64,000 nt of DNA from JABDJL01 sp963664065 (GTDB taxonomy: Bacteria; Pseudomonadota; Gammaproteobacteria; Xanthomonadales; SZUA-36), in assembly GCA_963664065.1 (NCBI GenBank), contig OY760942.1, forward strand, positions 2,666,001 to 2,730,000, in the 5' to 3' direction. Numbering within the stretch: the first letter of the stretch is position 1; the number at the start of each line of letters is the position of its first letter. The translations under genes and the position numbers were made by a program. Of the stretch, positions 42,890 to 52,634 are shown in pieces. Below the pieces are notes generated by a model, which was given only the letters and a program-made list of their open reading frames with translations, was not told where the DNA came from and did no database searches.

Positions 42890-43723
42890 ATGCATTGCAG
42901 ATTATGTACCAATCCTGATGTCCGGGTCATCGACAGGATTAAAACGCCTAACTGTGAGCAGGCGGTTCCCGTCTGTTACTGCAAGTCCTGTGGACACTAC
43001 AGCCTCTTCCCCATTCAGTACCAGCGCCAAAAAGCATTTGAATGGGATGGTGTAAATTACTACCTGCGTGATGCAGGGCGCCGCAAGCAGGCGGCCACCC
43101 AGATCATTGAAAGACTCCTTGCAGCTTACCGGAAGGCCAATGGGAAACTGCCCAGGAACTTCCTTGATGCAGGTTGTGCCATTGGGCTGTCCCTTCCGCT
43201 GGCTGAGGCAAGAGGCATGCAGTCAGTCGGAGTCGAACCGGAGGCCAGGCTGGCAAAATATGGACGGGAACAGCTTGGCGTGGATATCCGCCACGGAATG
43301 CTTGGCAAAATGGACCTGGGTTCGCGTTGTTTTGACCTGATTTATTGTGAACAGGTGCTGGAACATGTCGGAGATCCGCCGCAATTTCTGCAAACATTGA
43401 AGGGACTGCTGGCACCAGGCGGACAGCTCTACATTGGTGTGCCGCCGGTATTCCCGCTGAATCGATTCACAACTTTCCTGATCAGAAAACTTGGACAGCG
43501 CCCGTCGGGTTCAGTATTGACCAACATCTTCTACGACCCGGACGAGCATATAAACACTTTCAGCCGACGATCAATGCGGAAACTTGCCCATGGCTGTGAA
43601 ATGGATCTGCAGATTTTGCCGCTGGACCTTTCAAGCCTGAAGCCCAGAAGAGTGCTGAAGCATCTGCTGGCCCTTGGCTCAAACCCTGGCACTTTCCTTT
43701 TGTCGCGATCAAAAAATGACTGA
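42890..43723 (+). CDS. Class I SAM-dependent methyltransferase with N-terminal zinc-binding cysteines
   Basis: Cytoplasmic methyltransferase, 277 residues. The N-terminus 'MHCRLCTNPDV' and 'VCYCKSCGHY' provide two CxxC pairs, a small zinc ribbon seen in sugar C-methyltransferase-like proteins. Motif I is 'NFLDAGCAIGLSLPLAEARG', the acidic end of strand 2 'VGVEPE', and 'FDLIYCEQVLEHVGDPPQFL' is motif IV with the Methyltransf_23 'EHV'. Acceptor unknown. Divergent from the esterase gene. Confidence 0.87.
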   Translation: MHCRLCTNPDVRVIDRIKTPNCEQAVPVCYCKSCGHYSLFPIQYQRQKAFEWDGVNYYLRDAGRRKQAATQIIERLLAAYRKANGKLPRNFLDAGCAIGLSLPLAEARGMQSVGVEPEARLAKYGREQLGVDIRHGMLGKMDLGSRCFDLIYCEQVLEHVGDPPQFLQTLKGLLAPGGQLYIGVPPVFPLNRFTTFLIRKLGQRPSGSVLTNIFYDPDEHINTFSRRSMRKLAHGCEMDLQILPLDLSSLKPRRVLKHLLALGSNPGTFLLSRSKND

Positions 43724-43799
43724 ATTTCTCAAACTCTTCGTTCAAAGAATCAGCTAAAATAGCCGCCCTCATTGATCATGCAGTGACAACCGGACCATC

Positions 43800-46265
43800 A
43801 TGCAACAAGTATTCAGCAAGACCATTTTCTGCATTATCTTGATGTGCAGTTTCCAGGCCGCATGGGCACAGAAAGCAGCGAGCTTTGAAGATCGGGTGAA
43901 GGACCTGGAGCATTTTGACGGTTTCTTTGATCTTTACTGGGACCAGAAAAGTGGCCAGTTGTTACTGCAGATCGATCGTTTTGGCGACGCATTCATTTAT
44001 CAGTCCTCCATGCCGCGCGGTTTGGGTTCCAACGACCTCGGACTCGATCGAGGTCAACTCGGTGCCACACGGCTGGTCGAGTTTTTTCGCTCCGGCCCAA
44101 AGATACTAATGATAGAGAACAACACCTTCTACCGGGCAACTTCCCAAAACCCCGCCGAGTTGGCAGCAGTTGAAGGTTCTTTTGCTCGATCAGTAATTTG
44201 GGGATTTGAAGTTTTGCATGAAACAGAAAGCTCGGTGCTGGTGGATGCGACGGGGTTTTTCCTGCGCGACGCACATGGAATCGCTACATGGCTAAGCCGT
44301 GCCCAGCAGGGAACCTATTTGGTGGATCTGACTCGTTCGGCAATATTTACCCCGAGCACAAAGGCGTTTGCGGATAACACGGAGATAGAAGCCGTGATCA
44401 CTTTCACTGGCAACCCGAAGTACGGTGAAGATGGTTCATTGGTCAACGACAGTCTTTCAACCGTGGCTCCGGACCCGACAGCAATAACCGTACATCTGCA
44501 CCACTCCCTGGTGCGCCTGCCCGACAGCCAATACACGCCCCTGCCGTACGACCCAAGGGCCGGCCTGATGGGGTCACCGCGGGATAATGGTTTTGTCGAT
44601 TATGGTACTGCCGTTGGCGACCCCGTCAACGTACTTTATGCCCGCCGCCACCGCCTGCAGAAAACTCATCCCGAAGCAATTTTCAGTGAGGCCGTGGAAC
44701 CCATAATTTACTATGTCGATTCAGGAGCGCCGGAACCCATCCGCTCTGCATTGATCGAGGGCGCCAGTTGGTGGAACCAGGCTTTTGAAGCCGCCGGTTA
44801 TCGAGATGCTTTCCAGGTCCGGATACTACCGGATGACGCCGACCCGATGGATGTCCGTTACAACGTAATCCAGTGGGTGCATCGCTCGACACGTGGCTGG
44901 TCCTACGGCGCCTCAGTGGTGGACCCGCGTACAGGTGAGATCATCAAAGGGCATGTAACGCTTGGGTCACTGCGAGTACGGCAAGACTACCTTATTGCTG
45001 AAGGCCTGATTGCCCCATATGAAGACGAGCGGGTGCCGGATGCTTTGCTGAAAATGTCGCTGGCGCGTATCCGCCAACTGTCTGCCCACGAGGTCGGACA
45101 TACGCTGGGGATGGAACATAATTTTGCTGCCAGCGTGAATGAACGCGCATCGGTCATGGACTATCCGTTCCCATTGATTCGCTTTGATGATAACGGTGAA
45201 ATTGATCTTTCCGATGCCTATGGCGTGGGTATCGGAGACTGGGACAAACGTGTGGTCATGTATGGCTACCAGGATTTTCCTGACACCGCGGACGCGAATG
45301 CGGAAAGGCGGGAAATCCTGCGCAAAACACGGGATTCAGGTCTGTTGTACGTCGCGGACAGCGATTCCCGCGACCCTGGCACCGCCCATCCATCGGGCAA
45401 CCTGTGGGATAACGGTAATGATGCCATTACAGAGCTTGAACACCTGATGAAGGTGCGCGCATACGCGCTGGAAAACTTTGGCGCCAGGAATATCCGCCCC
45501 GGAAGACCCATGGCCGTAATCGAAGAGGTACTGGTGCCCTTGTACCTGTTACATCGTTTCCAGGTTCAGGCAGTGGGCAAACTGATCGGCGGTCAATATT
45601 TCACCTACGCAATGCGCGGTGACGAACAGGCCATGCCGGTAACAGTAGAAGCTCAGAAACAACAGGCAGCCATCGCAGCATTGCTTGATACCCTGGATCC
45701 GGATCTGTTGTCATTGCCTCAGTCCTTGCTGGATGTGATACCTGCGCGGCCGCCCGGCCATGATCTGTCACGAGAGTCCTTTTCCAGGACTACCGGTGTG
45801 CTTTTTGATCCGCTGGCGCCTGCCGCCAGCGCTTTCAGCCTGACGCTCGATGTTTTGCTCCACCGCGACCGGGCCGCACGCATGAACGCGTTTCACGCCG
45901 CCGATGAAAGGCTTCCTGCTTTCAATAGCCTGTTGGATTCACTGATTGGCACAAGCTGGCAAAGCCGGCGCCGAAGCGGCATGGAAGGAGCCATTCAACG
46001 CGTCGGCAGTTACCAGGTTCTACAGAGGCTCATGGGTATCTCGATTGACGCAGCTTCCACACCGCAGGTACGAGCGCAAGCGCTGATGAGCATCAGGGAA
46101 CTGGACGACTGGCTTTCAAAGCAGTCCAGCAAACGGCTGGAGCCGGAATGGGAAGCACACTATGGACTGGTGCGCCATGAAATTGCCTTGATGCTGGAAA
46201 ATCCTCGTGCGTGGGCTCCCGACCAGCGGCAGGCACCGCCCCCGGGGTCCCCAATTGGAAACTAG
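43800..46265 (+). CDS. Secreted zinc-dependent metalloprotease (DUF5117/DUF5118 type)
   Basis: Large periplasmic or secreted metalloprotease, 821 residues, signal peptide 'FCIILMCSFQAAWA'. The metzincin-like zinc motif HEVGHTLGMEH lies near residue 427 ('SAHEVGHTLGMEHNFAAS'), followed by the Met-turn candidate 'SVMDYPFPLI'. N- and C-terminal regions match DUF5118/DUF5117 proteins common in peptide-degrading marine bacteria. Its TAG shares the palindrome CTAG (46262-46265) with the stop of the convergent kinase gene. Confidence 0.92.
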   Translation: MQQVFSKTIFCIILMCSFQAAWAQKAASFEDRVKDLEHFDGFFDLYWDQKSGQLLLQIDRFGDAFIYQSSMPRGLGSNDLGLDRGQLGATRLVEFFRSGPKILMIENNTFYRATSQNPAELAAVEGSFARSVIWGFEVLHETESSVLVDATGFFLRDAHGIATWLSRAQQGTYLVDLTRSAIFTPSTKAFADNTEIEAVITFTGNPKYGEDGSLVNDSLSTVAPDPTAITVHLHHSLVRLPDSQYTPLPYDPRAGLMGSPRDNGFVDYGTAVGDPVNVLYARRHRLQKTHPEAIFSEAVEPIIYYVDSGAPEPIRSALIEGASWWNQAFEAAGYRDAFQVRILPDDADPMDVRYNVIQWVHRSTRGWSYGASVVDPRTGEIIKGHVTLGSLRVRQDYLIAEGLIAPYEDERVPDALLKMSLARIRQLSAHEVGHTLGMEHNFAASVNERASVMDYPFPLIRFDDNGEIDLSDAYGVGIGDWDKRVVMYGYQDFPDTADANAERREILRKTRDSGLLYVADSDSRDPGTAHPSGNLWDNGNDAITELEHLMKVRAYALENFGARNIRPGRPMAVIEEVLVPLYLLHRFQVQAVGKLIGGQYFTYAMRGDEQAMPVTVEAQKQQAAIAALLDTLDPDLLSLPQSLLDVIPARPPGHDLSRESFSRTTGVLFDPLAPAASAFSLTLDVLLHRDRAARMNAFHAADERLPAFNSLLDSLIGTSWQSRRRSGMEGAIQRVGSYQVLQRLMGISIDAASTPQVRAQALMSIRELDDWLSKQSSKRLEPEWEAHYGLVRHEIALMLENPRAWAPDQRQAPPPGSPIGN

Positions 46266-47386
46266 CCCTGCTGTGTTTCGAATGGAATGCGGATATGAAT
46301 CGACAGACCACTCGGTTCTGCGTGTTCGAGATGGAATGAGTGATGCTTTCCGTACAAGGCCTGCAGACGTTCACGAGTATTGCGCAAGCCGACACCAGTA
46401 GCGCCTGGAATGTCGCCATTCACCAGTTCCACACCCGGGCCATTGTCGCTGACTTCCAGCAACAGATCACCAGCGAACACACGGGCGGCAATAAAAAGTG
46501 TGCCGCCATCTTCTGACCTGGCGATGGCGTACTTGATGGCATTCTCTACCAGCGGTTGTAACAGGCGGCTGGGAATCAAGGCCCGTTCGGCATCTTTCTC
46601 GATATCCAGTTTCAATCCTAGCCTTTCTTCAAACCGTACTTTTTCGATATCCAGGTATAGTTTCAGTGTCTTGAGTTCTTGCGCCAGGGTGATTTTCAAC
46701 ATCGGATCATTATCCAGCGAATAGCGCAGGAAGCTCGACAGCTTGGTCACCATGCGGTTTGCCAGTTCGATTTGCTGCTCAAGAATCAGGGTTGAAATAG
46801 CGTTCAGGGTATTAAATAGGAAATGCGGGTTCAGCTGGTAACGCAGCATTTTCAGTTGGGCCTCGTGCGCCATCGCATCGGATTTGAGCGCACTCTCCCG
46901 GTATTCCTGGAAAACCCGGTGATACTTGAGCGAAAAATAGGCCACGCTCCAGGCCAGCATGACAGTCAAAGAAGAACTGAAAGTCTGCGCGTAGGCAACA
47001 TCCCCCGAAAGCTCGGCCAGTTCGCCGATTTTCTCCATCCAGTCCTCATTGTAATCGGCAGTCTTGATCCAGTTGGAATAGATATAAACCCTGCTCTGCA
47101 GCCACGCATATCCGGCGGCGCTGCTGCCACCGATAAATGCAAGCGCGCGGATTTGTACCGACTTTTCCCACAGGGCGTGGTATATCTGCCTTAACACCAG
47201 GCTGATGGTCATGGCAACGAGTGTTATGACCGCCACATAAAAGAAGTATTTCGGGGGCAAGTCTTTCAAAACAGCCTGCGTATACAAAAATTTGAAAGCG
47301 CCCCAGGCAAACCAACCGCTCAGGTGCAAGACCCAAAATTGGCGTTTCTGACTGATGCTTGGAAACAGGCTGCTCATCCGGGTCAT
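46262..47386 (-). CDS. LytS/YehU-type sensor histidine kinase
   Basis: Membrane sensor kinase, 374 residues: about four to five helices (to about residue 165), then the His_kinase domain with phospho-acceptor in 'QLNPHFLFNTLNAIS' and a compact HATPase ('QPLVENAIKYAIARSEDGG', 'DNGPGVELVNGDIPGATGVGLRNTRERL'). All catalytic motifs are intact. LytS-type kinases are normally followed by a LytTR regulator; none lies here, so it is an orphan in this window. Signal unknown. Confidence 0.92.
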   Translation of the reverse strand: MTRMSSLFPSISQKRQFWVLHLSGWFAWGAFKFLYTQAVLKDLPPKYFFYVAVITLVAMTISLVLRQIYHALWEKSVQIRALAFIGGSSAAGYAWLQSRVYIYSNWIKTADYNEDWMEKIGELAELSGDVAYAQTFSSSLTVMLAWSVAYFSLKYHRVFQEYRESALKSDAMAHEAQLKMLRYQLNPHFLFNTLNAISTLILEQQIELANRMVTKLSSFLRYSLDNDPMLKITLAQELKTLKLYLDIEKVRFEERLGLKLDIEKDAERALIPSRLLQPLVENAIKYAIARSEDGGTLFIAARVFAGDLLLEVSDNGPGVELVNGDIPGATGVGLRNTRERLQALYGKHHSFHLEHAEPSGLSIHIRIPFETQQG

Positions 47387-47459
47387 TTTAGTGGCTCACA
47401 CGATGCAATGTTGCATCTTGTCCGGTCAAAACTGTTATTCGTCTCAATCCGGGACCATT

Positions 47460-48689
47460 TCAACCCGCATCCTGCAAGGCGCTGGTATTTTGCAACGCAG
47501 AACGCGCACTTATGTCAGCCTCAACTTGTGTGTACGCACGACTGCGCCAGGCCAGTATCGCAAATGCCAACACCAGCGGAACCACCGCGTAGAGCAGGCC
47601 ATCCCACTGGAAGTGATAAAGAAACCAGCCGGAGCTGATCGATACCACTGCCTGCACGGAGAACACCAGGAAATCATTCATGGACTGAACCCGGAATCGT
47701 TCGGATCTCCGGCATCCGAATGCCAGCACGTTGGTGCCGCCGAGGAACAGGAAATTCCAGCCGACACCGAGCAGGATCAGCGACCACCAGTAGTTCATTA
47801 CCGCCGTACCTTGCAGTGCGACAAGCACGCAGATCAACAGGAAAAACACCCCGGCTGACATCATCAACCTGTGTCCGAACCTGGCAAGCAGTGCCGGATA
47901 AACCAACGAGGGTAAATACATGGCGATGATATGAGCCTGTATGACCAGCTTGGTGGACTCCAGGCTGTGTCCTGCTTCGTGGTGCATGCTGATCGGCGTT
48001 GCGGTCATCAGGAAACTCATCACCCCGTACCCCAGGGCTGCGGCACAAATTGCCAGGAACACAACCGGTGAACGCACAATGGTCGACAGACGCCGGCCTT
48101 CCATGGAATGCTCTTCTTCCATGACCGTGGAATCGCGGTTCATGCTGACCAGTAACACACCGAAGACATATGCCACTGCGAGCAACAGGTAGGATCCGGC
48201 AAAAGGCGTCTCCACCAGGTCCTTGCCGCGCACCGCCATTTCAGGACCGACAAATGCGGCCAGAATGCCACCGAGCAGAAGCACAGACGTTGCTTTCGGA
48301 GCCAGCTCCACCGATGCCTGTTCGAGCGCCGCAAACCGGTACTGATGAACCGCCGACGCAGCCCAGCCGGTCAGAAAAGCCGCCAGACAAAAAGACGGGA
48401 ACGACCAGATTACCAGGCTATAGGCGGCAAACAGAGCTGCCACTATCGAAAGCAGGCCGTAGGCAATGAAGATCCGCCGCCTGCCCCAGCGATTAAATAA
48501 CTTTCCGGTAGGCAGGGTAGCTGTGGCGACGCCAACAATGACGCAGGCAATAGGTAAAGTTGCGAGACCCTGGCTGGGTGCGAATTCGAGACCAATAATG
48601 CCGGCGATCAATACATTCAGCGAGGTACCGGCCATCATGAATGAGTAGGCCAGCATCAGGCGCCAAACCGGCAGAGGAACGGTTCTCAT
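47460..48689 (-). CDS. MFS transporter
   Basis: Twelve-helix major facilitator, 409 residues. The loop 2-3 motif appears as 'LPTGKLFNRWGRRRIFIAYGLL', and the second half begins near 'TIVRSPVVFLAICAAALGYG'. It resembles the bacterial YfkF/nickel-resistance-like uptake/efflux MFS group, but the substrate cannot be assigned. Same strand as the COG3146 acyltransferase upstream, with 88 bases between. Confidence 0.87.
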   Translation of the reverse strand: MRTVPLPVWRLMLAYSFMMAGTSLNVLIAGIIGLEFAPSQGLATLPIACVIVGVATATLPTGKLFNRWGRRRIFIAYGLLSIVAALFAAYSLVIWSFPSFCLAAFLTGWAASAVHQYRFAALEQASVELAPKATSVLLLGGILAAFVGPEMAVRGKDLVETPFAGSYLLLAVAYVFGVLLVSMNRDSTVMEEEHSMEGRRLSTIVRSPVVFLAICAAALGYGVMSFLMTATPISMHHEAGHSLESTKLVIQAHIIAMYLPSLVYPALLARFGHRLMMSAGVFFLLICVLVALQGTAVMNYWWSLILLGVGWNFLFLGGTNVLAFGCRRSERFRVQSMNDFLVFSVQAVVSISSGWFLYHFQWDGLLYAVVPLVLAFAILAWRSRAYTQVEADISARSALQNTSALQDAG

Positions 48690-48777
48690 AAAGTTTCAGA
48701 ACTGGATAACATGGCTCGCCACTGCGATGGGTTTGACCATAGCGTCTCATAACACATGCCAGTTTTCCTGTATGCCA

Positions 48778-49929
48778 TCAGGAGCCTTTCTTAAAAGGCA
48801 GAAATTCCGCCGCGTGCTCTCCATACGCACGTGTGCTTTGCTTCTCAGATTCAAGGAAGCCTTCAATGGCTGCACGAAATCTGGGGTCCTGTATCCAGTG
48901 ATACGAACAGGTCATATCAGGCTCAAACCCACGTAACAACTTGTGTTCACCCTGTGTGCCAGGGTCAAATTCAGCAATGCCGTTTTCAATGCAGAATTCA
49001 ATGCCCTGGTAAAAGCAGGCCTCGAAATGAAGATAGTGAATATTTGCCAATGAGCCCCAGTACCGACCGTAAAGACGCCGGGAGTCAAAGAAAAACAGGG
49101 AGCTGGCAATGATCTCTTCTTCCTGCCGGGCCACAACCAGCATCAATGACTGGCTCATTCGCTCAAGCAAAAGGTCGAAAAAACTGCGGTTAAGGTATCC
49201 GGGATGGCCACTGCGCTTTAAATAAGTGCTGCAGTAACACCGGTAAAAGGCAGACCAGTCCTGCGTGGTAATTTCTTTGCCGGTCTTCCTCTCCAGCGTA
49301 ACACCCTGTGCCTTGACCGCCTTGCGTTCCCGCTTGAGGTTCTTTCTCCTGGATGAACGCAAGGCTGACAGGTAATCGTCAAAGCAGCTATAGCCATGAT
49401 TGAACCAATGAAACTGGATATCCTGGCGGCGAAGCAGGTCGGCCTCGCGAAAATGAGATTTCCGGCCTTCCAGGTCAGCGTCAGGAAACAATAAGTGCCA
49501 ACTGGAACAACCCAGTTCGCTGGCCCTTAGCCTGATTTGTTCAAACACCAATGGCAGTATTACAGCCCGGTTCTGTCCATCAGCGATTCCAATACGTGGC
49601 CCGGTCGAAGGTGTAAAAGGAATGGCTGTCAGCAATTTTGGATAGTAGTCGAGCCCGTGTCGCTGGTATGCCTCTGCCCAGCCCCAGTCAAATACGAATT
49701 CACCGTAGGAATGAGACTTAAGATACAAGGGCATTGCGGCCACTGCCCGTTCCTGCTCGTAGAGCAGCAAGTGTTGCGGCGACCAGCCGGTTTCATCACA
49801 TACGCATTTACTTTCTTCCAGTGCCAATAAAAATTCATGCCGGATGAAGGGATTGTCACTGGCAAACAGGATGTTCCAGAGTTCCGGTTCGATTGCAGCG
49901 ACCGATGAATGAAATTCAGCACTAAACAT
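48778..49929 (-). CDS. GNAT-fold peptidoglycan biosynthesis/recognition protein (COG3146/DUF482)
   Basis: Predicted N-acyltransferase of 383 residues. 'NPFIRHEFLLALEESKCV', 'GWSPQHLLLYEQERAVAAMPLYLKSHSYGEFVFDWGWAEAYQRHG' and 'LRSSRRKNLKRERKAV' are the signature blocks of COG3146. The C-terminal GNAT half includes 'FYQGIEFCIENGIAEFDPGTQGEHKLLRGF'. The family is thought to transfer acyl or aminoacyl groups, but no member is well characterised biochemically to my knowledge. Confidence 0.9.
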   Translation of the reverse strand: MFSAEFHSSVAAIEPELWNILFASDNPFIRHEFLLALEESKCVCDETGWSPQHLLLYEQERAVAAMPLYLKSHSYGEFVFDWGWAEAYQRHGLDYYPKLLTAIPFTPSTGPRIGIADGQNRAVILPLVFEQIRLRASELGCSSWHLLFPDADLEGRKSHFREADLLRRQDIQFHWFNHGYSCFDDYLSALRSSRRKNLKRERKAVKAQGVTLERKTGKEITTQDWSAFYRCYCSTYLKRSGHPGYLNRSFFDLLLERMSQSLMLVVARQEEEIIASSLFFFDSRRLYGRYWGSLANIHYLHFEACFYQGIEFCIENGIAEFDPGTQGEHKLLRGFEPDMTCSYHWIQDPRFRAAIEGFLESEKQSTRAYGEHAAEFLPFKKGS

Positions 49930-49962
49930 GCCGAAAGTGTAAATGCAATTGGTTCAGGAAGC

Positions 49963-50379
49963 TCAGTAAGCTTTATCTGGCGAATCCCTGTTGATCTTTT
50001 TCAGGTGGGTAATCGACTGTATGTAACATTGATCGATCAAATTCCCGGGTCCGTTTACGAGCAGCTTGTCAAATGTTGTCAACCGGCCGGAAGTATTGGT
50101 AAAGGCGACATTAACTGCAGACCTGGTTTCGATGCATTTGTTTTTGAATCCTACGAGATATTGCCTCGATGGTCCTGTGTTGATGATGATGTGCCTGTCA
50201 TTTACATAACTCCAACCACTCATGCGGTAATTTCGGACCATGTTCGCAGGTGCACCAATTCTGTAGTGTTTTAACTCAAGTTCTTCTTCCAGTGTCAAAG
50301 GCCTCTCGTGACTGATGGCGCATGCGCAAAGGCCGGAAGCCAGTAAGCTTAGGATCAAAATGCGGGCAGGATATTTCAT
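49963..50379 (-). CDS. DUF6491 family lipoprotein
   Basis: Small exported protein, 138 residues, with lipobox-like LLASGLCAC. 'GWSYVNDRHIIINTGPSRQYLVGFKNKC' and 'DQCYIQSITHLKKI' fit the DUF6491 pattern, including two cysteines that may pair. The ATG at 50379 has AGGAG directly upstream; a start at 50475 would add 32 residues of non-signal sequence. Function unknown. Divergent from the next small membrane protein. Confidence 0.75.
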   Translation of the reverse strand: MKYPARILILSLLASGLCACAISHERPLTLEEELELKHYRIGAPANMVRNYRMSGWSYVNDRHIIINTGPSRQYLVGFKNKCIETRSAVNVAFTNTSGRLTTFDKLLVNGPGNLIDQCYIQSITHLKKINRDSPDKAY

Positions 50380-50540
50380 GGGTAACTCCTGTATCTGTTG
50401 ATGCAGGCCAATACACGAAGCCGGTTCTTCATGTGGGTTTGATTGCAGAATGGCGCCTTGGTTCCCCCGAGCCAACCTAAGCGGGTCTCGCAGGTATTTA
50501 GATTAGAAAATCAGAAAACCAATAAAACTGGAGAGAGATC

Positions 50541-50798
50541 ATGGGTGGTAAGATTCAATCACTGCTGCTAAGCACTAGCAGCGCGCTAATCGCGGCGTTC
50601 CTGCTGTTCGCGGCAGCTTACGAATTTTCCCGTGGAGAAACCGCGATGGCGGTATTCGTTTCGCTGGCAATGATCTGCGCCATAGCTATGTGCTGGTACA
50701 CCCGAAAACCCTATCATCCGAGAATCAGGTTCAAACCTGAACACCGCAAATATCGCTATCCCGGTGACCGTCGCCTTAAAAATCGAATAAGGGACTGA
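50541..50798 (+). CDS. Small hypothetical membrane protein
   Basis: An 85-residue protein with two hydrophobic segments (about 10-30 and 36-53) and a strongly basic C-terminal tail ('YHPRIRFKPEHRKYRYPGDR'). GAGAGAG precedes the ATG. The tail suggests a cytoplasmic end contacting nucleic acid or lipid headgroups, but this is speculation. No family recognised. A MITE inserted 8 bases after the stop codon. Confidence 0.7.
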   Translation: MGGKIQSLLLSTSSALIAAFLLFAAAYEFSRGETAMAVFVSLAMICAIAMCWYTRKPYHPRIRFKPEHRKYRYPGDRRLKNRIRD

Positions 50799-50806
50799 TG
50801 ATCTAA

Positions 50807-50965
50807 GGAACCTCTGATTTATTCTGGGCGAAGTAGATTGCGATTCAAGATTTTCAGGTTCAAGGCGCAGATCGCACGTAATAGCTGGCTATTGCGATGA
50901 TTTGCAACACAGAAACTGGGCATTTTGGACGCAAGATACGAGCTCATGAATAGATCAGAGGTTCC
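50807..50965. mobile_element. MITE, 159 bp, IS5-like ends
   Basis: Non-coding 159-base element with terminal inverted repeats: GGAACCTCTGAT is perfect at both ends and similarity continues for several bases (TTATTC against CTATTC). It is flanked by a direct CTAA at 50803-50806 and 50966-50969, a 4-base target duplication of the kind made by IS5-group transposases. No transposase frame inside, so it would need one in trans. Confidence 0.88.
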
Positions 50966-50982
50966 CTAAGTAAATTTCCACT

Positions 50983-52605
50983 CTACGATTCCTGAAAAAC
51001 ATGATCTCCAAACTGCTCACGCAGTGCCATTTTCTGAATTTTACCGGTCGCCGTATGCGGGATTTCATCGATAAAAATGACATCATCCGGCATCCACCAC
51101 TTGGCAATTTTGCCATCCAGGAAATCCAGCACGGATTGCATGCTGAGGCCTGACCCGGGCTGCTTCACGATCAGTAAAAGTGGCCGTTCGCCCCACCTGG
51201 GGTGTGCTATGCCGATCACAGCTGCCTCAATCACACCATCGCAACCGACCGCTGCATTTTCGATTTCAATGGAAGATATCCATTCGCCACCGGATTTGAT
51301 CACGTCTTTGTCCCGGTCGGTAATCTGCATATAGCCCAGTTCGTCAATGGTGGCGATGTCGCCGGTGTCAAACCAGCCGTGCTCATCGAGGATGCCCTCG
51401 TCCTGTTTGAAATAGGCCTTGGCCACCGCCGGGCCCTTGACGACCAGGTGGCCGAAGGTCTTTCCATCGCGCGGCAGTTCCTTGCCATCATCCACGATCT
51501 TCATTTCCACCAGGTATGGCGTACGGCCCTGTTTCAGCTTGAGCTGGATGCGCTCATCACCCTGCAGATGTTGGCTTGCATGCTTGATGCAGCCCGTTGT
51601 GCCCACGGGTGACATCTCGGTCATCCCCCAGCCGTGTATCACATCGACACCATAGTTGTTTTCGAATTTCTCGAGCATCATGCGCGGCACAGCTGCCCCG
51701 CCGATAACCGCCCGATTGAGGTAGGGCAATTGACTGCCGGTTTCTTCGAGGTACTCCAGTAGCCCAAGCCAGACGGTCGGCACCGCCGCGGTAGCGGTAA
51801 CTTTCTCGTTGTCCAGCAGCTCAAAGATACTGCGGCCATCCATGCCTGCGCCCGGCATCACCATGCAGGCGCCGGCAGCAGGCGCGCCGTAGGTCAGAGC
51901 CCAGGCATTGGCGTGGAACATGGGCACGATGGGCAGCACTACGTCGTGGGATGTAAGGCCAAACACGTCCGGCTGGTTTACCATCAGGCCATGCAGGACA
52001 TTGGACCGGTGGGAGTACAACACGCCTTTAGGTTTACCGGTGGTGCCGGAGGTATAACACAGCGCAGCCGCGGTATTTTCATCAAAACTTGCCCACTGGT
52101 AGTCCGGGTCCGAGGCCGCCAGCCAGGACTCGTAATCTATCGCGCCGGTAAGCGTTGTGTCGGGCATATTTGCCCCATCTGTCAGGACAATATATTTTTC
52201 GATGCTTTGCAGTTTTGAAGCGATGGCCTCGGCGAGCGGTACAAAAGTGGTATCAAGAAACAGTATCCTGTCTTCTGCGTGGTTGAAAATATAGACCAGT
52301 TGCTCGGCAAATAGCCGCGGGTTGATGGTATGGCAGATCGCACCCACGCCCATGATTCCATACCATGTTTCCATGTGCCGTTCCGTGTTCCAGGCCATGG
52401 TTGCAACACGGTCTCCCAGGCCGATGCCTTCCCGCTGCAAAGCCTTGGCAGCACTTAAGGAACGGGTCCTGATATCGGCCAGCGTGCAGCGCCGGATCGG
52501 TCCTTCGACACCACGGGTAACCAGTTCCCTTTCACCATGGTTGAGCGCCGAGTGATCGAGGATGGTGTGAACCAGCAACGGGTAGTCCTGCATCAGACCT
52601 AACAT
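50983..52605 (-). CDS. Long-chain acyl-CoA synthetase-like AMP-binding ligase
   Basis: Adenylate-forming fatty acyl-CoA ligase, 540 residues. The P-loop is 'LCYTSGTTGKPKGVLYSH', the A5/A6 region 'HGWGMTEMSPVGT', A7 'GWFDTGDIATIDELGYMQITDRDKDVIKSGGEWIS' and the A10 lysine in 'PHTATGKIQKMALR'. It resembles medium/long-chain enzymes of beta-oxidation clusters. Its start is 30 bases after the PlsC-type gene, so both are co-transcribed, divergent from the acyl-CoA dehydrogenase operon. It activates free fatty acids for degradation or lipid synthesis. Confidence 0.93.
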   Translation of the reverse strand: MLGLMQDYPLLVHTILDHSALNHGERELVTRGVEGPIRRCTLADIRTRSLSAAKALQREGIGLGDRVATMAWNTERHMETWYGIMGVGAICHTINPRLFAEQLVYIFNHAEDRILFLDTTFVPLAEAIASKLQSIEKYIVLTDGANMPDTTLTGAIDYESWLAASDPDYQWASFDENTAAALCYTSGTTGKPKGVLYSHRSNVLHGLMVNQPDVFGLTSHDVVLPIVPMFHANAWALTYGAPAAGACMVMPGAGMDGRSIFELLDNEKVTATAAVPTVWLGLLEYLEETGSQLPYLNRAVIGGAAVPRMMLEKFENNYGVDVIHGWGMTEMSPVGTTGCIKHASQHLQGDERIQLKLKQGRTPYLVEMKIVDDGKELPRDGKTFGHLVVKGPAVAKAYFKQDEGILDEHGWFDTGDIATIDELGYMQITDRDKDVIKSGGEWISSIEIENAAVGCDGVIEAAVIGIAHPRWGERPLLLIVKQPGSGLSMQSVLDFLDGKIAKWWMPDDVIFIDEIPHTATGKIQKMALREQFGDHVFQES

Positions 52606-52634
52606 GTTTTTTTACTCCTTCTTTGAGATGGCTA

